This document shows, one piece after another, positions 1 to 9,553 of a DNA stretch of 64,000 nucleotides (position 1 is its first letter; the number at the start of each line of letters is the position of its first letter). The DNA is from Rhizobium sp. Q54 (lineage in GTDB: Bacteria; Bacteroidota; Bacteroidia; Flavobacteriales; Flavobacteriaceae), in NCBI GenBank assembly GCA_943328505.2, contig CALQAH020000003.1, forward strand, positions 27,600 to 91,599, read 5' to 3'. The notes beneath the pieces are model-generated. The model was not told where the DNA came from, ran no database searches, and was given only the letters and a program-made list of their open reading frames with translations. The translations under genes and the position numbers were made by a program.

Positions 1-231
1 ATCGTTGGTGATATCAACCGTCGTAGAGGTCAAGTGAATGACATGGGAGACAGAGCTGGTGCTAAAACCATTAAAGCCGATGTGCCTTTATCAGAAATGT
101 TTGGTTATGTAACAACTTTAAGAACTTTATCTTCTGGTCGTGCAACATCAACAATGGAATTTTCACATTACGCTGAAACACCTGCAAACATTTCGGAAGC
201 AGTTATTAAAAAAGCAAAAGGAAACGCATAA
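1..231 (+). CDS. fusA: Elongation factor G, C-terminal end (partial)
   Basis: This is the last 76 codons of translation elongation factor G, the GTPase that moves tRNAs and mRNA through the ribosome. The window opens in frame, so the GTPase domain and start lie to the left. Visible are the end of domain IV ([14 protein letters not shown]) and domain V, with a typical [20 protein letters not shown] stretch. The stop is 12 bases before rpsJ, the usual str/S10 junction, so the two genes are probably co-transcribed. The family call is certain; a paralog cannot be excluded from the tail alone, but the position supports the housekeeping copy. Confidence 0.96.
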   Translation: MVGDINRRRGQVNDMGDRAGAKTIKADVPLSEMFGYVTTLRTLSSGRATSTMEFSHYAETPANISEAVIKKAKGNA

Positions 232-243
232 TTTTTATCAACT

Positions 244-549
244 ATGAGTCAAAAAATTAGAATAAAATTGAAATCTTACGATCACATGTTGGTAGACAAA
301 TCTGCTGAAAAGATTGTAAAAACTGTAAAAAGTACAGGAGCTGTTGTTACTGGTCCAATTCCATTACCAACACATAAAAAGATATTTACTGTATTGCGTT
401 CTCCACACGTTAATAAAAAAGCGAGAGAGCAATTTGAAGTAAGTTCGTATAAAAGATTGTTAGACATTTATTCTTCATCTTCAAAAACTATTGACGCTCT
501 AATGAAATTGGAGTTGCCAAGCGGTGTTGAAGTTGAAATTAAAGTATAA
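244..549 (+). CDS. rpsJ: 30S ribosomal protein S10
   Basis: S10 (101 aa, normal length) sits in the 30S head and also acts as NusE in transcription antitermination. The [21 protein letters not shown] start and the [26 protein letters not shown] core are diagnostic. It follows fusA by 12 bases and heads the S10 cluster. A 106-base gap with possible RNA structure separates it from rplC, which is unusual in a run where most gaps are under 20 bases. Confidence 0.98.
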   Translation: MSQKIRIKLKSYDHMLVDKSAEKIVKTVKSTGAVVTGPIPLPTHKKIFTVLRSPHVNKKAREQFEVSSYKRLLDIYSSSSKTIDALMKLELPSGVEVEIKV

Positions 550-566
550 TACTTCTTTAAAAGTTT

Positions 567-607
567 AAGATTTAAGTATTAGAAATTTGAAAATCTTTTT
601 AATACTT
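567..607 (+). promoter_or_regulatory. Two mutually exclusive hairpins in the rpsJ-rplC gap
   Basis: AAGATTT (567-573) can pair with AAATCTT (591-597), and the adjacent AAGTATTA (574-581) can pair with TAATACTT (600-607). The arms interleave and the connecting loops look too short for a pseudoknot, so the two helices probably compete. An 8-codon open frame (616-642) follows before rplC. A role in expression of rplC and later genes is inference; the A/T-rich arms could also be chance. Confidence 0.35.
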
Positions 608-655
608 ATTTCTTTATGAATAAAAAAAAATTTATTAATTAATAATTAGTTTAAT

Positions 656-1273
656 ATGTCTGGGTTAATAGGAAGAAAAATCGGCATGACTAGCATTTTC
701 GACGAGAACGGGAAAAATATTCCTTGTACGGTAATCGAAGCTGGACCTTGTGTCGTTACCCAAGTCAGAACCACAGCGGTCGACGGGTACGAAGCGTTGC
801 AACTTGGTTTCGATGACAAAACAGAAAAACACGCTACTAAAGCTGACTTAGGTCACTTTAAAAAAGCGGGAACTTCTGCTAAGAAAAAAGTCGTTGAATT
901 TCAAGAGTTTGCAAGCGAACAAAAATTAGGTGACGTTATTGACGTTTCTATTTTTCAAGAAGGAGAATTTGTAGATGTACAAGGTGTATCTAAAGGTAAA
1001 GGTTTCCAAGGAGTAGTGAAACGTCACGGTTTTGGTGGTGTTGGACAAGCAACTCACGGACAACACAACCGATTAAGAGCGCCAGGATCTGTAGGAGCTT
1101 CATCTTATCCATCACGTGTATTCAAAGGAATGCGTATGGCGGGAAGAATGGGAGGCGATAATGTAAAAGTTCAAAACCTTAGAGTTTTAAAAGTAGTAGC
1201 TGAAAAGAACCTACTTGTTATCAAAGGATGTGTTCCTGGATGTAACAACTCTTATGTAATCATTCACAAGTAA
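656..1273 (+). CDS. rplC: 50S ribosomal protein L3
   Basis: L3 (205 aa) is an early-assembling 50S protein near the peptidyl transferase centre. The [20 protein letters not shown] start and the loop with [16 protein letters not shown] and [15 protein letters not shown] are typical. Its TAA stop shares a base with the rplD start (TAATG), so translation is probably coupled. It is the first gene after the structured gap behind rpsJ. Confidence 0.98.
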   Translation: MSGLIGRKIGMTSIFDENGKNIPCTVIEAGPCVVTQVRTTAVDGYEALQLGFDDKTEKHATKADLGHFKKAGTSAKKKVVEFQEFASEQKLGDVIDVSIFQEGEFVDVQGVSKGKGFQGVVKRHGFGGVGQATHGQHNRLRAPGSVGASSYPSRVFKGMRMAGRMGGDNVKVQNLRVLKVVAEKNLLVIKGCVPGCNNSYVIIHK

Positions 1274-1902
1274 TGGAAGTAAAAGTTTTAGATAAAACCG
1301 GAAAAGATACTGGAAGAAAAGTTCAACTTTCTGATTCAGTATTCGCAATTGAGCCAAATAATCACGCAGTATATCTTGATGTTAAACAATATTTAGCAAA
1401 TCAAAGACAAGGAACGCACAAAGCAAAAGAAAGAGCTGAAGTAGCAGGAAGTACTCGTAAGATTAAAAAGCAAAAAGGAACAGGTACAGCTCGTGCTGGT
1501 AGTGCAAAAAACCCATTATTCAAAGGAGGAGGAACTGTTTTTGGTCCAAGACCAAGAAGTTATTCTTTCAAATTGAATAAAACGGTAAAGAGATTAGCAA
1601 GAAAATCTGCGTTCTCTATAAAAGCAAAAGAATCAAATATTGTAGTAGTTGAAGATTTTACATTTGATACACCAAACACTAAAAATTTCATCCATGTTTT
1701 GAAAGCTTTAGGATTGGAGAATAAAAAATCTTTATTTGTGTTGGGTGATTCAAATAAAAATGTATATTTGTCGTCACGTAATTTAAAGGCTTCTAGCGTA
1801 GTAAGTAACTCAGAATTAAGTACTTACGCTATTTTAAACGCAAATAACTTGGTGCTATTAGAGGGTTCGTTAGAAGGAATTGAAGAAAATTTAAGTAAAT
1901 AA
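1273..1902 (+). CDS. rplD: 50S ribosomal protein L4
   Basis: L4 (209 aa) binds 23S rRNA and lines the exit tunnel; in Escherichia coli it also represses its own operon. The conserved loop is visible (KQKGTGTARAGSAKNPLFKGGG, then FGPRPRSYSFKLNKTVKRLA). The start overlaps the rplC stop by one base, and rplW follows after 6 bases. Nothing in the sequence shows whether L4 autoregulates here. Confidence 0.98.
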   Translation: MEVKVLDKTGKDTGRKVQLSDSVFAIEPNNHAVYLDVKQYLANQRQGTHKAKERAEVAGSTRKIKKQKGTGTARAGSAKNPLFKGGGTVFGPRPRSYSFKLNKTVKRLARKSAFSIKAKESNIVVVEDFTFDTPNTKNFIHVLKALGLENKKSLFVLGDSNKNVYLSSRNLKASSVVSNSELSTYAILNANNLVLLEGSLEGIEENLSK

Positions 1903-1908
1903 CAGACC

Positions 1909-2199
1909 ATGAGTATCATAATTAAACCTATCATAACTGAGAAAATCACTAAACAAAGTGAAGTTCTAAATCGTTTTGGTTTTGTTGTTGACAATAAAGC
2001 TAATAAGGTTCAAATAAGAAAAGCTGTTGAAGCTGCTTATGGAATAACTGTTGTTAGCGTTAACACGATGAATGTAAGACCGGATAGAACTACTAAATAT
2101 ACAAAAAGTGGTTTGATAAGCGGTAAAACAAATGCTTACAAAAAAGCAGTTGTTCAAGTAAAAGAAGGAGAAACAATAGATTTTTATAATAATATCTAA
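1909..2199 (+). CDS. rplW: 50S ribosomal protein L23
   Basis: L23 (96 aa) sits at the tunnel exit and docks trigger factor and SRP. The IIKPIITEKITKQSEVLNRFGF start and the NKVQIRKAVEAAYGITVVSVNT segment are characteristic. It lies 6 bases after rplD and 6 before rplB, in the standard S10 order. Confidence 0.98.
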   Translation: MSIIIKPIITEKITKQSEVLNRFGFVVDNKANKVQIRKAVEAAYGITVVSVNTMNVRPDRTTKYTKSGLISGKTNAYKKAVVQVKEGETIDFYNNI

Positions 2200-2205
2200 T
2201 AGAAA

Positions 2206-3030
2206 ATGTCAGTTAGAAAATTAAAACCTATTACCCCGGGTCAGCGTTTTAGAGTTGTGAATGGTTTTGACGCCATCACGACTGATAAGCCGGAGCGATC
2301 ATTGATTGCACCGATAAAAAACTCAGGCGGTAGAAATAGTCAAGGAAAAATGACCATGCGTTATACAGGCGGTGGTCACAAACAAAGGTATCGTATGATC
2401 GATTTCAAAAGAACTAAAGACGGAATTCCGGCTTCAGTGAAATCAATAGAATACGATCCAAATCGTACTGCGTTTATCGCTTTATTAGCGTATGCTGATG
2501 GAGAAAAAACGTATATTGTTGCTCAAAATGGATTGCAAGTTGGACAAACTGTTGTTTCAGGTTCAGAAGCATCTCCAGAAATTGGTAACACCTTACCATT
2601 AAGTAAAGTTCCGCTAGGAACTGTAATTTCTTGTATTGAGTTGCGTCCAGGTCAAGGAGCCGTTATTGCTCGTTCTGCTGGAACATTTGCTCAATTAATG
2701 GCAAGAGATGGTAAATATGCAACTATTAAAATGCCATCAGGTGAAACAAGATTAATCTTGCTAACTTGTTCGGCTACTATAGGAGCTGTATCAAATTCTG
2801 ATCATCAATTAATTGTATCTGGTAAAGCAGGTAGAACAAGATGGTTAGGTAGAAGACCAAGAACAAGACCAGTTGCAATGAACCCTGTCGATCACCCAAT
2901 GGGTGGTGGTGAAGGTCGTTCTTCAGGAGGTCATCCACGTTCTAGAAACGGAATACCTGCTAAAGGTTATAGAACCCGTTCTAAAAAGAACCCGAGTAAC
3001 AAGTATATCGTAGAACGTAGAAAGAAATAA
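2206..3030 (+). CDS. rplB: 50S ribosomal protein L2
   Basis: L2 (274 aa, normal length) is needed for subunit joining and peptidyl transfer. The RNA-binding domain ([20 protein letters not shown]) and the C-terminal motif [20 protein letters not shown] are both intact, including the conserved histidine near the catalytic centre ([10 protein letters not shown]). It is tightly spaced with rplW and rpsS. Confidence 0.99.
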   Translation: MSVRKLKPITPGQRFRVVNGFDAITTDKPERSLIAPIKNSGGRNSQGKMTMRYTGGGHKQRYRMIDFKRTKDGIPASVKSIEYDPNRTAFIALLAYADGEKTYIVAQNGLQVGQTVVSGSEASPEIGNTLPLSKVPLGTVISCIELRPGQGAVIARSAGTFAQLMARDGKYATIKMPSGETRLILLTCSATIGAVSNSDHQLIVSGKAGRTRWLGRRPRTRPVAMNPVDHPMGGGEGRSSGGHPRSRNGIPAKGYRTRSKKNPSNKYIVERRKK

Positions 3031-3036
3031 TAAGAT

Positions 3037-3315
3037 ATGGCACGTTCATTAAAAAAAGGACCTTTTGTACACTATAAATTAGATAAAAAAGTTCAAGAAA
3101 ATATTGAGAAAGGTAACAAAGGAGTTGTAAAGACATGGTCTAGAGCTTCAATGATTACTCCAGATTTTGTTGGTCAAACAATCGCAGTACACAATGGTCG
3201 TCAATTTGTTCCGGTTTATGTAACTGAGAACATGGTAGGTCACAAATTAGGAGAATTTTCGCCAACAAGATCGTTTAGAGGTCACGCTGGAGCAAAAAAC
3301 AAAGGTAAAAAATAA
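3037..3315 (+). CDS. rpsS: 30S ribosomal protein S19
   Basis: S19 (92 aa) is a 30S head protein that contacts S13 and the A-site tRNA. The [19 protein letters not shown] start and the [18 protein letters not shown] tail are diagnostic. The gaps to rplB and rplV are 6 bases each. Confidence 0.98.
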   Translation: MARSLKKGPFVHYKLDKKVQENIEKGNKGVVKTWSRASMITPDFVGQTIAVHNGRQFVPVYVTENMVGHKLGEFSPTRSFRGHAGAKNKGKK

Positions 3316-3321
3316 GAAGCA

Positions 3322-3732
3322 ATGGGAGTTCGTAAAAGAGAAACAGCAGATGCAAGAAAAGAGGCCAATAAGTCTCTTGCCTTCGCAAAATTGAATAACT
3401 GCCCTACTTCACCTAGAAAAATGCGCTTAGTAGCGGACTTGGTAAGAGGTCAGAAAGTGGAAAGAGCACTAAATATTTTAAGATTTAGTTCTAAAGAAGC
3501 TTCTAGAAAATTAGAGAAATTGGTTTTATCTGTTATTGCCAACTGGCAAGCAAAAAACCCAGACGCTAATATGGAAGAAGCTCAACTATTTGTTAAAGAG
3601 ATCCGTGTAGATGGTGGAATGATGTTAAAAAGACTTCGTCCAGCTCCACAAGGAAGAGCACACAGAATAAGAAAACGTTCTAATCACGTTACAATCGTAT
3701 TAGGACAATTAGATAACACACAAGCAAATTAA
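3322..3732 (+). CDS. rplV: 50S ribosomal protein L22
   Basis: L22 (136 aa) has a globular domain and a beta-hairpin that reaches into the exit tunnel. The [21 protein letters not shown] core and the tunnel hairpin ending in [20 protein letters not shown] are intact. The N-terminus has a charged extension of about 20 residues ([18 protein letters not shown]) relative to shorter homologs. It lies 5 bases before rpsC. Confidence 0.97.
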   Translation: MGVRKRETADARKEANKSLAFAKLNNCPTSPRKMRLVADLVRGQKVERALNILRFSSKEASRKLEKLVLSVIANWQAKNPDANMEEAQLFVKEIRVDGGMMLKRLRPAPQGRAHRIRKRSNHVTIVLGQLDNTQAN

Positions 3733-3737
3733 TTAAG

Positions 3738-4499
3738 ATGGGACAAAAGACAAATCCAATAGGAAACAGACTTGGTATCATCAGAGGATGGGATTCAAAC
3801 TGGTATGGTGGAAATGATTATGGTGATAAAATCGCTGAAGATTATAAAATCAGAAAGTATATCCATGCTCGTTTATCAAAAGCTAGTGTATCAAAAGTAA
3901 TTATCGAGAGAACTTTGAAACTTGTAACCGTTACTATCACTACTGCTAGACCTGGTATTATTATCGGAAAAGGTGGCCAAGAGGTAGACAAGTTGAAAGA
4001 AGAACTTAAGAAAGTTACTGACAAAGAGGTTCAAATTAACATCTTTGAAATCAAAAGACCTGAATTAGATGCTTATCTAGTTGCGACTAGCATCTGTCGT
4101 CAAATTGAAAGTCGTATTTCTTACAGAAGAGCGATTAAAATGGCTATTGCTGCTGCAATTCGTATGAATGCAGAAGGAATTAAAGTTTTAATTTCTGGTC
4201 GTTTGAATGGCGCTGAAATGGCACGTTCAGAAGGTTTCAAAGAAGGTAGAGTTCCTCTATCAACTTTCAGAGCAGACATTGATTATGCACTTGCTGAAGC
4301 ACATACTACTTATGGTAGAATGGGTATCAAAGTGTGGATCATGAAAGGTGAAGTTTATGGAAAGAGAGATCTTTCTCCACTTGTAGGTATGGATAAAAAA
4401 CAATCCGGTACTGGTGGTGGTAAAGGTGGCGATTCTCCTAGAGGAGACAGAAAGCCTTTTAATAAAGATAGAAAACCAGACGCTCGTAAGAGAAAGTAA
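3738..4499 (+). CDS. rpsC: 30S ribosomal protein S3
   Basis: S3 (253 aa) sits at the mRNA entry channel. [20 protein letters not shown] opens the protein; the KH domain [14 protein letters not shown] and the C-terminal domain with [23 protein letters not shown] are present. The tail after about residue 220 is a glycine-, lysine- and arginine-rich extension of the kind common in Bacteroidota. The gap to rplP is 20 bases. Confidence 0.98.
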   Translation: MGQKTNPIGNRLGIIRGWDSNWYGGNDYGDKIAEDYKIRKYIHARLSKASVSKVIIERTLKLVTVTITTARPGIIIGKGGQEVDKLKEELKKVTDKEVQINIFEIKRPELDAYLVATSICRQIESRISYRRAIKMAIAAAIRMNAEGIKVLISGRLNGAEMARSEGFKEGRVPLSTFRADIDYALAEAHTTYGRMGIKVWIMKGEVYGKRDLSPLVGMDKKQSGTGGGKGGDSPRGDRKPFNKDRKPDARKRK

Positions 4500-4519
4500 A
4501 ATTTTTAAACTAAAGAAAA

Positions 4520-4945
4520 ATGTTACAGCCTAAAAGAACAAAATACCGTAAGGTACAAAAAGGTAAAATGAAAGGAAATGCACAAAGAGGGCATGAACTT
4601 TCTAGTGGAATGTTTGGGATTAAGTCAGTTCATGAAGAAGGAATGTTTCTTACTTCTCGTCAAATAGAAGCGGCTCGTATTGCTGCTACTCGTTTTATGA
4701 AAAGAGAGGGGCAATTATGGATTAATATATTTCCAGATAAACCAATCACAAAGAAACCTCTTGAAGTACGTATGGGTAAAGGTAAAGGTGCAGTAGAATA
4801 CTGGGCTGCTATTGTGAAACCAGGAAGAATAATGTTTGAAGTTGGTGGAGTTCCTCTATCAGTGGCTAAAGAAGCTTTGCGTCTTGCTGCACAAAAACTT
4901 CCGGTTAAAACAAAATTTGTCGTTGCTAGAGATTTCGAAGCATAA
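4520..4945 (+). CDS. rplP: 50S ribosomal protein L16
   Basis: L16 (141 aa) organises the A-site side of the 50S subunit. The [20 protein letters not shown] start and the [23 protein letters not shown] core are diagnostic. The next gene, rpmC, starts 13 bases later. Confidence 0.98.
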   Translation: MLQPKRTKYRKVQKGKMKGNAQRGHELSSGMFGIKSVHEEGMFLTSRQIEAARIAATRFMKREGQLWINIFPDKPITKKPLEVRMGKGKGAVEYWAAIVKPGRIMFEVGGVPLSVAKEALRLAAQKLPVKTKFVVARDFEA

Positions 4946-4958
4946 TCTAATAAATATT

Positions 4959-5150
4959 ATGAAACAATCAGAAATTATAAATCTATCTGCAGTTGAATTA
5001 CAAGAAAAGCTAAGTCAACTTAAGAAAGCGTATAGCGACTTAAAGCAAGCTCACGCTATCTCACCAATTGCAAATCCACTTCAAATTAGAAGTGCTAGAA
5101 GAGCCGTTGCTAGAGTAGCAACTGAACTTACAAAAAGAGAGTTACAATAA
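4959..5150 (+). CDS. rpmC: 50S ribosomal protein L29
   Basis: L29 (63 aa) is a two-helix protein at the tunnel exit, next to L23. I placed the start at ATG 4959, giving MKQSEIINLSAVELQEKLSQ, the normal L29 N-terminus. An in-frame ATG at 4836 would add 41 residues that overlap rplP in another frame, so it is rejected. The LQIRSARRAVARVATELTKREL ending is typical. Confidence 0.96.
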   Translation: MKQSEIINLSAVELQEKLSQLKKAYSDLKQAHAISPIANPLQIRSARRAVARVATELTKRELQ

Positions 5151-5167
5151 TTGTATTCTACTGAAAG

Positions 5168-5428
5168 ATGGAAGATAAAAGAAATTTAAGAAAAGAAAGA
5201 GTTGGTGTTGTAACTAGCGACAAAATGGATAAGTCTATTGTAGTTGCCGAAGTTAGAAAAGTAAAACACCCATTATACGGTAAGTTCGTGTTGAAAACTA
5301 AAAAGTATCACGCACACGACGAAAAAAATGACTGTAACGTTGGAGACACAGTAAGGATAAGTGAAACTCGTCCTTTGAGTAAAACCAAATGTTGGAGATT
5401 AGTTGAAATCTTAGAAAGAGCTAAATAA
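5168..5428 (+). CDS. rpsQ: 30S ribosomal protein S17
   Basis: S17 (86 aa) is an OB-fold primary-binding protein of the 30S body. [22 protein letters not shown] at the start and [22 protein letters not shown] at the end match the family. It is 2 bases from rplN, which suggests translational coupling. Confidence 0.98.
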   Translation: MEDKRNLRKERVGVVTSDKMDKSIVVAEVRKVKHPLYGKFVLKTKKYHAHDEKNDCNVGDTVRISETRPLSKTKCWRLVEILERAK

Positions 5429-5430
5429 TT

Positions 5431-5799
5431 ATGGTACAACAAGAGTCAAGATTAAAAGTAGCAGATAACACAGGAGCTAAAGAAGTTTTAACTATCCGTG
5501 TTTTAGGAGGTACCAAAAGAAGGTATGCCTCTGTTGGTGACAAAATTGTAGTTTCTATTAAAGATACTGCTCCTAACGGAAGCGTTAAAAAAGGAGCTGT
5601 TTCAACTGCAGTTGTGGTACGTACCAAAAAAGAAGTGAGAAGAGCCGACGGTTCTTATATCCGTTTCGATGACAATGCATGTGTTCTTTTGAATGCTGAA
5701 GGAGAGATGAGAGGAACTCGTGTTTTTGGTCCAGTAGCAAGAGAACTTCGTGAAAAACAATTCATGAAGATTGTATCATTAGCACCAGAGGTGCTTTAA
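5431..5799 (+). CDS. rplN: 50S ribosomal protein L14
   Basis: L14 (122 aa, canonical length) lies at the subunit interface. [19 protein letters not shown] and the [18 protein letters not shown] and [13 protein letters not shown] motifs are fully conserved. Confidence 0.99.
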   Translation: MVQQESRLKVADNTGAKEVLTIRVLGGTKRRYASVGDKIVVSIKDTAPNGSVKKGAVSTAVVVRTKKEVRRADGSYIRFDDNACVLLNAEGEMRGTRVFGPVARELREKQFMKIVSLAPEVL

Positions 5800-5811
5800 T
5801 TAGTTAGTAAG

Positions 5812-6126
5812 ATGATAAAGCTAAAAATAAAATCAGGAGATATTGTAAGAGTTATTGCTGGAGACCATAAAGGCTCAGAAGGTAAAGTTCTTAAAGTAGA
5901 CCGTGAGAAAAATAAAGCGATTGTTGAAGGTGTAAACATGGTTTCAAAACATACGAAACCAAGTGCAAAAAGCCCTCAAGGAGGAATCGTTAAGAAAGAA
6001 GCTCCAATACAAATATCTAATATCTCTCTTATAGATCCAAAAACTAAGGAAACTACAAGAACAGGCGTTAGAGTAGAAGGAGATAAAAAAGTGAGATTTT
6101 CAAAAAAATCTAATCAAGTACTATAG
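5812..6126 (+). CDS. rplX: 50S ribosomal protein L24
   Basis: L24 (104 aa) is an assembly initiator with an N-terminal KOW motif ([20 protein letters not shown]). The stop TAG (6124-6126) is 2 bases from the rplE ATG, so the genes are probably coupled. Confidence 0.98.
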   Translation: MIKLKIKSGDIVRVIAGDHKGSEGKVLKVDREKNKAIVEGVNMVSKHTKPSAKSPQGGIVKKEAPIQISNISLIDPKTKETTRTGVRVEGDKKVRFSKKSNQVL

Positions 6127-6128
6127 TG

Positions 6129-6680
6129 ATGGCTTATATACCTAGACTAAAAGATGAATATAAGAACAGAGTAATCTCTGCTCTAAAAGAAGAATTCGGA
6201 TACAAAAACGTAATGCAAGTTCCAAAATTGGAAAAAATCGTTTTGAGTAAAGGAGTTGGTGCAGCAGTATCTGATAAAAAATTAATCGACTATGCAGTTG
6301 AAGAATTAACAAAGATTACTGGACAAAAAGCCGTTTCTACTATTTCAAAGAAAGACGTTGCGTCATTCAAATTGAGAAAAGGAATGCCAATTGGTGCAAA
6401 AGTTACTTTGCGTGGAGAAAAAATGTATGAGTTTCTAGATAGATTAGTGACTTCATCATTGCCACGTGTTAGAGATTTCAGTGGAATTAAAGCTACTGGT
6501 TTTGACGGAAGAGGAAACTATAACCTTGGGGTTTTAGAACAAATCATTTTTCCAGAAATTGATATTGATAAAGTAAACAAAATTTCAGGGATGGATATCA
6601 CTTTTGTAACCTCTGCCAAAACAGATAAGGAAGCAAAGTCGTTATTAGCAGAATTGGGATTACCTTTTAAAAAGAATTAA
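6129..6680 (+). CDS. rplE: 50S ribosomal protein L5
   Basis: L5 (183 aa) binds 5S rRNA in the central protuberance. I chose ATG 6129 ([20 protein letters not shown]); an in-frame GTG at 6126 would overlap the rplX stop and add one residue. Later motifs [21 protein letters not shown] and [12 protein letters not shown] are standard. Confidence 0.97.
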   Translation: MAYIPRLKDEYKNRVISALKEEFGYKNVMQVPKLEKIVLSKGVGAAVSDKKLIDYAVEELTKITGQKAVSTISKKDVASFKLRKGMPIGAKVTLRGEKMYEFLDRLVTSSLPRVRDFSGIKATGFDGRGNYNLGVLEQIIFPEIDIDKVNKISGMDITFVTSAKTDKEAKSLLAELGLPFKKN

Positions 6681-6683
6681 GAC

Positions 6684-6953
6684 ATGGCTAAAGAATCAAT
6701 GAAAGCCCGCGAGGTTAAGAGAGAAAAAACTGTAGCGAAATATGCCGACAAAAGAAAAGCTTTATTAAAAGCTGGAGATTATGAAGGCTTGCAAAAATTA
6801 CCTAAAAATGCTTCTCCTGTGCGTTTACACAATCGTTGTAAATTAACTGGAAGACCAAGAGGGTATATGCGTCAATTCGGTCTTTCACGTGTAACATTCC
6901 GTGAAATGGCTAACCAAGGATTGATACCAGGAGTTAAAAAAGCTTCTTGGTAA
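6684..6953 (+). CDS. rpsN: 30S ribosomal protein S14 (zinc-free form)
   Basis: S14 (89 aa) is a 30S head protein. In place of the two CxxC pairs of the zinc form it has [20 protein letters not shown], so this is the long C-minus type. A 75-base gap to rpsH follows; I see no clear structure in it. Confidence 0.98.
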   Translation: MAKESMKAREVKREKTVAKYADKRKALLKAGDYEGLQKLPKNASPVRLHNRCKLTGRPRGYMRQFGLSRVTFREMANQGLIPGVKKASW

Positions 6954-7028
6954 TTTAAAGAATTATAAATTGGTTAAAGGTTCATTTGATGAGTATCTCT
7001 TGAAAACCATAGCCGCAAATTAATACAC

Positions 7029-7427
7029 ATGTATACAGATCCAATTGCAGATTATTTAACAAGAGTTAGAAACGCCGTGGCTGCAAACCACAAAGTTGTC
7101 GAAATTCCTGCTTCTAATCTAAAAAAAGAAATTACCAAGATCTTATTTGATCAAGGGTATATCTTAAGTTACAAATTTGAAGACAACGCTGTTCAGGGTT
7201 CAATCAAAATTGCTTTGAAGTATGATAAAGATACTAAAGAGCCTGTAATAAAAGACATCCAAAGAATTAGTAAACCAGGTTTGCGTAAATATGCTGGTTC
7301 TTCAAAAATCCCAAGAATCCTTAACGGATTAGGAATTGCTATTGTTTCTACATCAAAAGGTTTGATGACTGGAAAACAAGCTAAGCAATTAAATGTTGGT
7401 GGAGAAGTAATCTGTTACGTATACTAA
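7029..7427 (+). CDS. rpsH: 30S ribosomal protein S8
   Basis: S8 (132 aa) binds helix 21 of 16S rRNA and in enterics represses the spc operon. [13 protein letters not shown] at the start and the C-terminal [20 protein letters not shown] and GGEVICYVY are conserved. Confidence 0.98.
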   Translation: MYTDPIADYLTRVRNAVAANHKVVEIPASNLKKEITKILFDQGYILSYKFEDNAVQGSIKIALKYDKDTKEPVIKDIQRISKPGLRKYAGSSKIPRILNGLGIAIVSTSKGLMTGKQAKQLNVGGEVICYVY

Positions 7428-7446
7428 TTAATTAAAGTTAAGTAAG

Positions 7447-7989
7447 ATGTCAAGAATAGGTAAAAATCCCGTTGTAATCCCTGCTGGTGTAACTGTTGAA
7501 GTTGCAGATAGTATCATTACAGTTAAAGGAAAATTAGGTCAACTAACACAAGATTACGCTGATGTAACTGTAAAAGTTGAAGAAGGTCAAGTATTAGTAG
7601 AAAGACCAACTGATAGTAAAGATCACAGAGCAAAACATGGATTGTATAGATCATTAATCAATAATATGGTTATTGGTGTTTCTGAAGGTTTTACAAAAGA
7701 ATTAGAATTGGTGGGAGTTGGTTATAGAGCTTCAAATCAAGGACAAAAATTAGATTTAGCGCTTGGTTTTTCTCATAATATTGTTTTAGAAGTTGCTCAA
7801 GAAGTAATTCTAGAAACAATATCTGAAAAAGGAAAAAACCCAATTGTTAAACTAACATCATATGACAAACAACTTATTGGAATGATTGCTGCGAAAATCA
7901 GAAGCTTCCGTAAACCTGAGCCTTACAAAGGAAAAGGAGTTAAGTTTGTTGGTGAAGTATTAAGAAGAAAAGCAGGTAAATCAGCTTAA
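7447..7989 (+). CDS. rplF: 50S ribosomal protein L6
   Basis: L6 (180 aa) is a duplicated-fold protein near the sarcin-ricin loop. [19 protein letters not shown], the mid-protein GVGYRAS and the C-terminal [13 protein letters not shown] motif are all present. The length is normal. Confidence 0.98.
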   Translation: MSRIGKNPVVIPAGVTVEVADSIITVKGKLGQLTQDYADVTVKVEEGQVLVERPTDSKDHRAKHGLYRSLINNMVIGVSEGFTKELELVGVGYRASNQGQKLDLALGFSHNIVLEVAQEVILETISEKGKNPIVKLTSYDKQLIGMIAAKIRSFRKPEPYKGKGVKFVGEVLRRKAGKSA

Positions 7990-8000
7990 AAAATAACATT

Positions 8001-8354
8001 ATGTCATTAACAAAAACTGAAAGAAGACAAAGAATTAGATTCAGAATCAGAAAAATTGTAAGCGGTACTGCTGCAAATCCAAGACTTTCTGTATTCAGAA
8101 GTAATAAAGAAATCTATGCACAGCTCATTGACGATGTGAATGGTGTTACTTTATTGGCAGCTTCATCTAAAGATAAAGGTGTAGATATTAAAGGTACTAA
8201 CGTAGAAATTGCAACAGCAGTTGGAAAACTAGTTGCAGAAAAAGCGTTAAAATCTGGAATTGAAACAGTAACCTTTGATAGAGGTGGTTATTTATATCAC
8301 GGCCGTATTAAATCATTAGCAGAAGGCGCAAGAGCAGCTGGACTTAAATTCTAA
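8001..8354 (+). CDS. rplR: 50S ribosomal protein L18
   Basis: L18 (117 aa) carries 5S rRNA into the 50S subunit with L5. The [21 protein letters not shown] start and the [20 protein letters not shown] ending are diagnostic. rpsE follows after 6 bases. Confidence 0.98.
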   Translation: MSLTKTERRQRIRFRIRKIVSGTAANPRLSVFRSNKEIYAQLIDDVNGVTLLAASSKDKGVDIKGTNVEIATAVGKLVAEKALKSGIETVTFDRGGYLYHGRIKSLAEGARAAGLKF

Positions 8355-8360
8355 TAAGAT

Positions 8361-8885
8361 ATGTATAATAAATACAAAAACGTAGAGTTAGTAAAACCTA
8401 GCGGTCTTGAATTAAAAGATCGTTTGGTAAGTGTAAATCGTGTAACTAAAGTTACAAAAGGAGGAAGAGCTTTCGGTTTTTCTGCCATTGTAGTGGTTGG
8501 TGATGAAAATGGTGTTGTTGGACACGGATTAGGAAAATCTAAAGATGTTTCTGAAGCTATTGCTAAAGCAGTAGAAGATGCAAAGAAAAATTTAGTAAAA
8601 ATTCCTTTGAGTGGTCAATCAGTACCTCACGAACAAAAAGGTAAATTTGGTGGAGCTAATGTATTTTTGATGCCTGCATCACATGGTACAGGAGTTATTG
8701 CTGGCGGTGCTGTTCGTTCAGTACTTGAATCAGTTGGAATCCATGATGTATTATCAAAATCTCAAGGATCATCAAACCCTCACAATGTGGTAAAAGCTAC
8801 ATTTGATGCATTATTACAAATGAGAAGTGCTCATACTGTTGCAAAACAGAGAGGTATTTCTTTAGAGAAAGTTTTTAAAGGTTAA
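8361..8885 (+). CDS. rpsE: 30S ribosomal protein S5
   Basis: S5 (174 aa) is an accuracy determinant of the 30S subunit. The double-stranded RNA-binding part ([20 protein letters not shown]) and the C-terminal [19 protein letters not shown] motif are intact. The gene ends 12 bases before the short rpmD. Confidence 0.98.
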   Translation: MYNKYKNVELVKPSGLELKDRLVSVNRVTKVTKGGRAFGFSAIVVVGDENGVVGHGLGKSKDVSEAIAKAVEDAKKNLVKIPLSGQSVPHEQKGKFGGANVFLMPASHGTGVIAGGAVRSVLESVGIHDVLSKSQGSSNPHNVVKATFDALLQMRSAHTVAKQRGISLEKVFKG

Positions 8886-8897
8886 TTCAAGGAAATT

Positions 8898-9077
8898 ATG
8901 GCTAAATTATTAGTAAAACAAGTAAGAAGCAAAATCAACTGTCCACTTACACAAAAAAGAGGATTAGAAGCTTTAGGTCTTCGTAAAATGGGTCAAGTTG
9001 TAGAACATGATTCCAATCCAACTATCCTTGGAATGATAAATAAAGTAAAACACTTAGTTTCTGTTGAAACTAAATAA
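8898..9077 (+). CDS. rpmD: 50S ribosomal protein L30
   Basis: This short gene (59 aa) begins at ATG 8898 and ends at TAA 9075-9077. The protein reads [20 protein letters not shown] and then [19 protein letters not shown], the family signature. It fills exactly the expected slot between rpsE and rplO, with 12-base gaps on both sides. Confidence 0.96.
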   Translation: MAKLLVKQVRSKINCPLTQKRGLEALGLRKMGQVVEHDSNPTILGMINKVKHLVSVETK

Positions 9078-9089
9078 CAAATTATAGTT

Positions 9090-9542
9090 ATGAATTTAAG
9101 TAACTTACAGCCAGCTGAAGGTTCAACGCACAACCAAAACAAAAGGTTAGGTAGAGGAGAAGGTTCTGGTAAAGGTGGTACCTCTGCAAGAGGTCACAAA
9201 GGAGCAAAATCTCGTTCTGGTTATTCTAAAAAGATTGGTTTTGAAGGTGGTCAAATGCCATTGCAAAGACGTGTGCCTAAATTTGGTTTCACAAACGTCA
9301 ATCGTATCGATTATCAAGGGATTAATCTTGACACACTTCAAGGATTAGTAGATAATGGAATTGTAACCGATACTGTCGATTTTTCAGTAATTGTTTCCAA
9401 CCGTTTAGCTACTAAAAATGAAGTAGTGAAAATTTTAGGTAGAGGTGAACTAAAATCTAAATTAAAAGTAACCGCTCATAAATTTACTGCTACTGCAAAA
9501 GCTGCTATCGAAGCTGCTGGTGGAGAAGCTGTAATATTGTAA
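9090..9542 (+). CDS. rplO: 50S ribosomal protein L15
   Basis: L15 (150 aa) is a late 50S assembly protein with a glycine-rich extended N-terminus (RLGRGEGSGKGGTSARGHKG) and a globular end. The FEGGQMPLQRRVPKFGF motif is conserved. It precedes secY by 11 bases, the spc order. Confidence 0.98.
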   Translation: MNLSNLQPAEGSTHNQNKRLGRGEGSGKGGTSARGHKGAKSRSGYSKKIGFEGGQMPLQRRVPKFGFTNVNRIDYQGINLDTLQGLVDNGIVTDTVDFSVIVSNRLATKNEVVKILGRGELKSKLKVTAHKFTATAKAAIEAAGGEAVIL

Positions 9543-9553
9543 TTCAAATAAAA

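Noticed and set aside
4836-4958. Upstream in-frame ATG for L29 adding 41 residues
   Set aside because: The extension overlaps rplP in another frame and does not match L29; ATG 4959 gives the normal protein.
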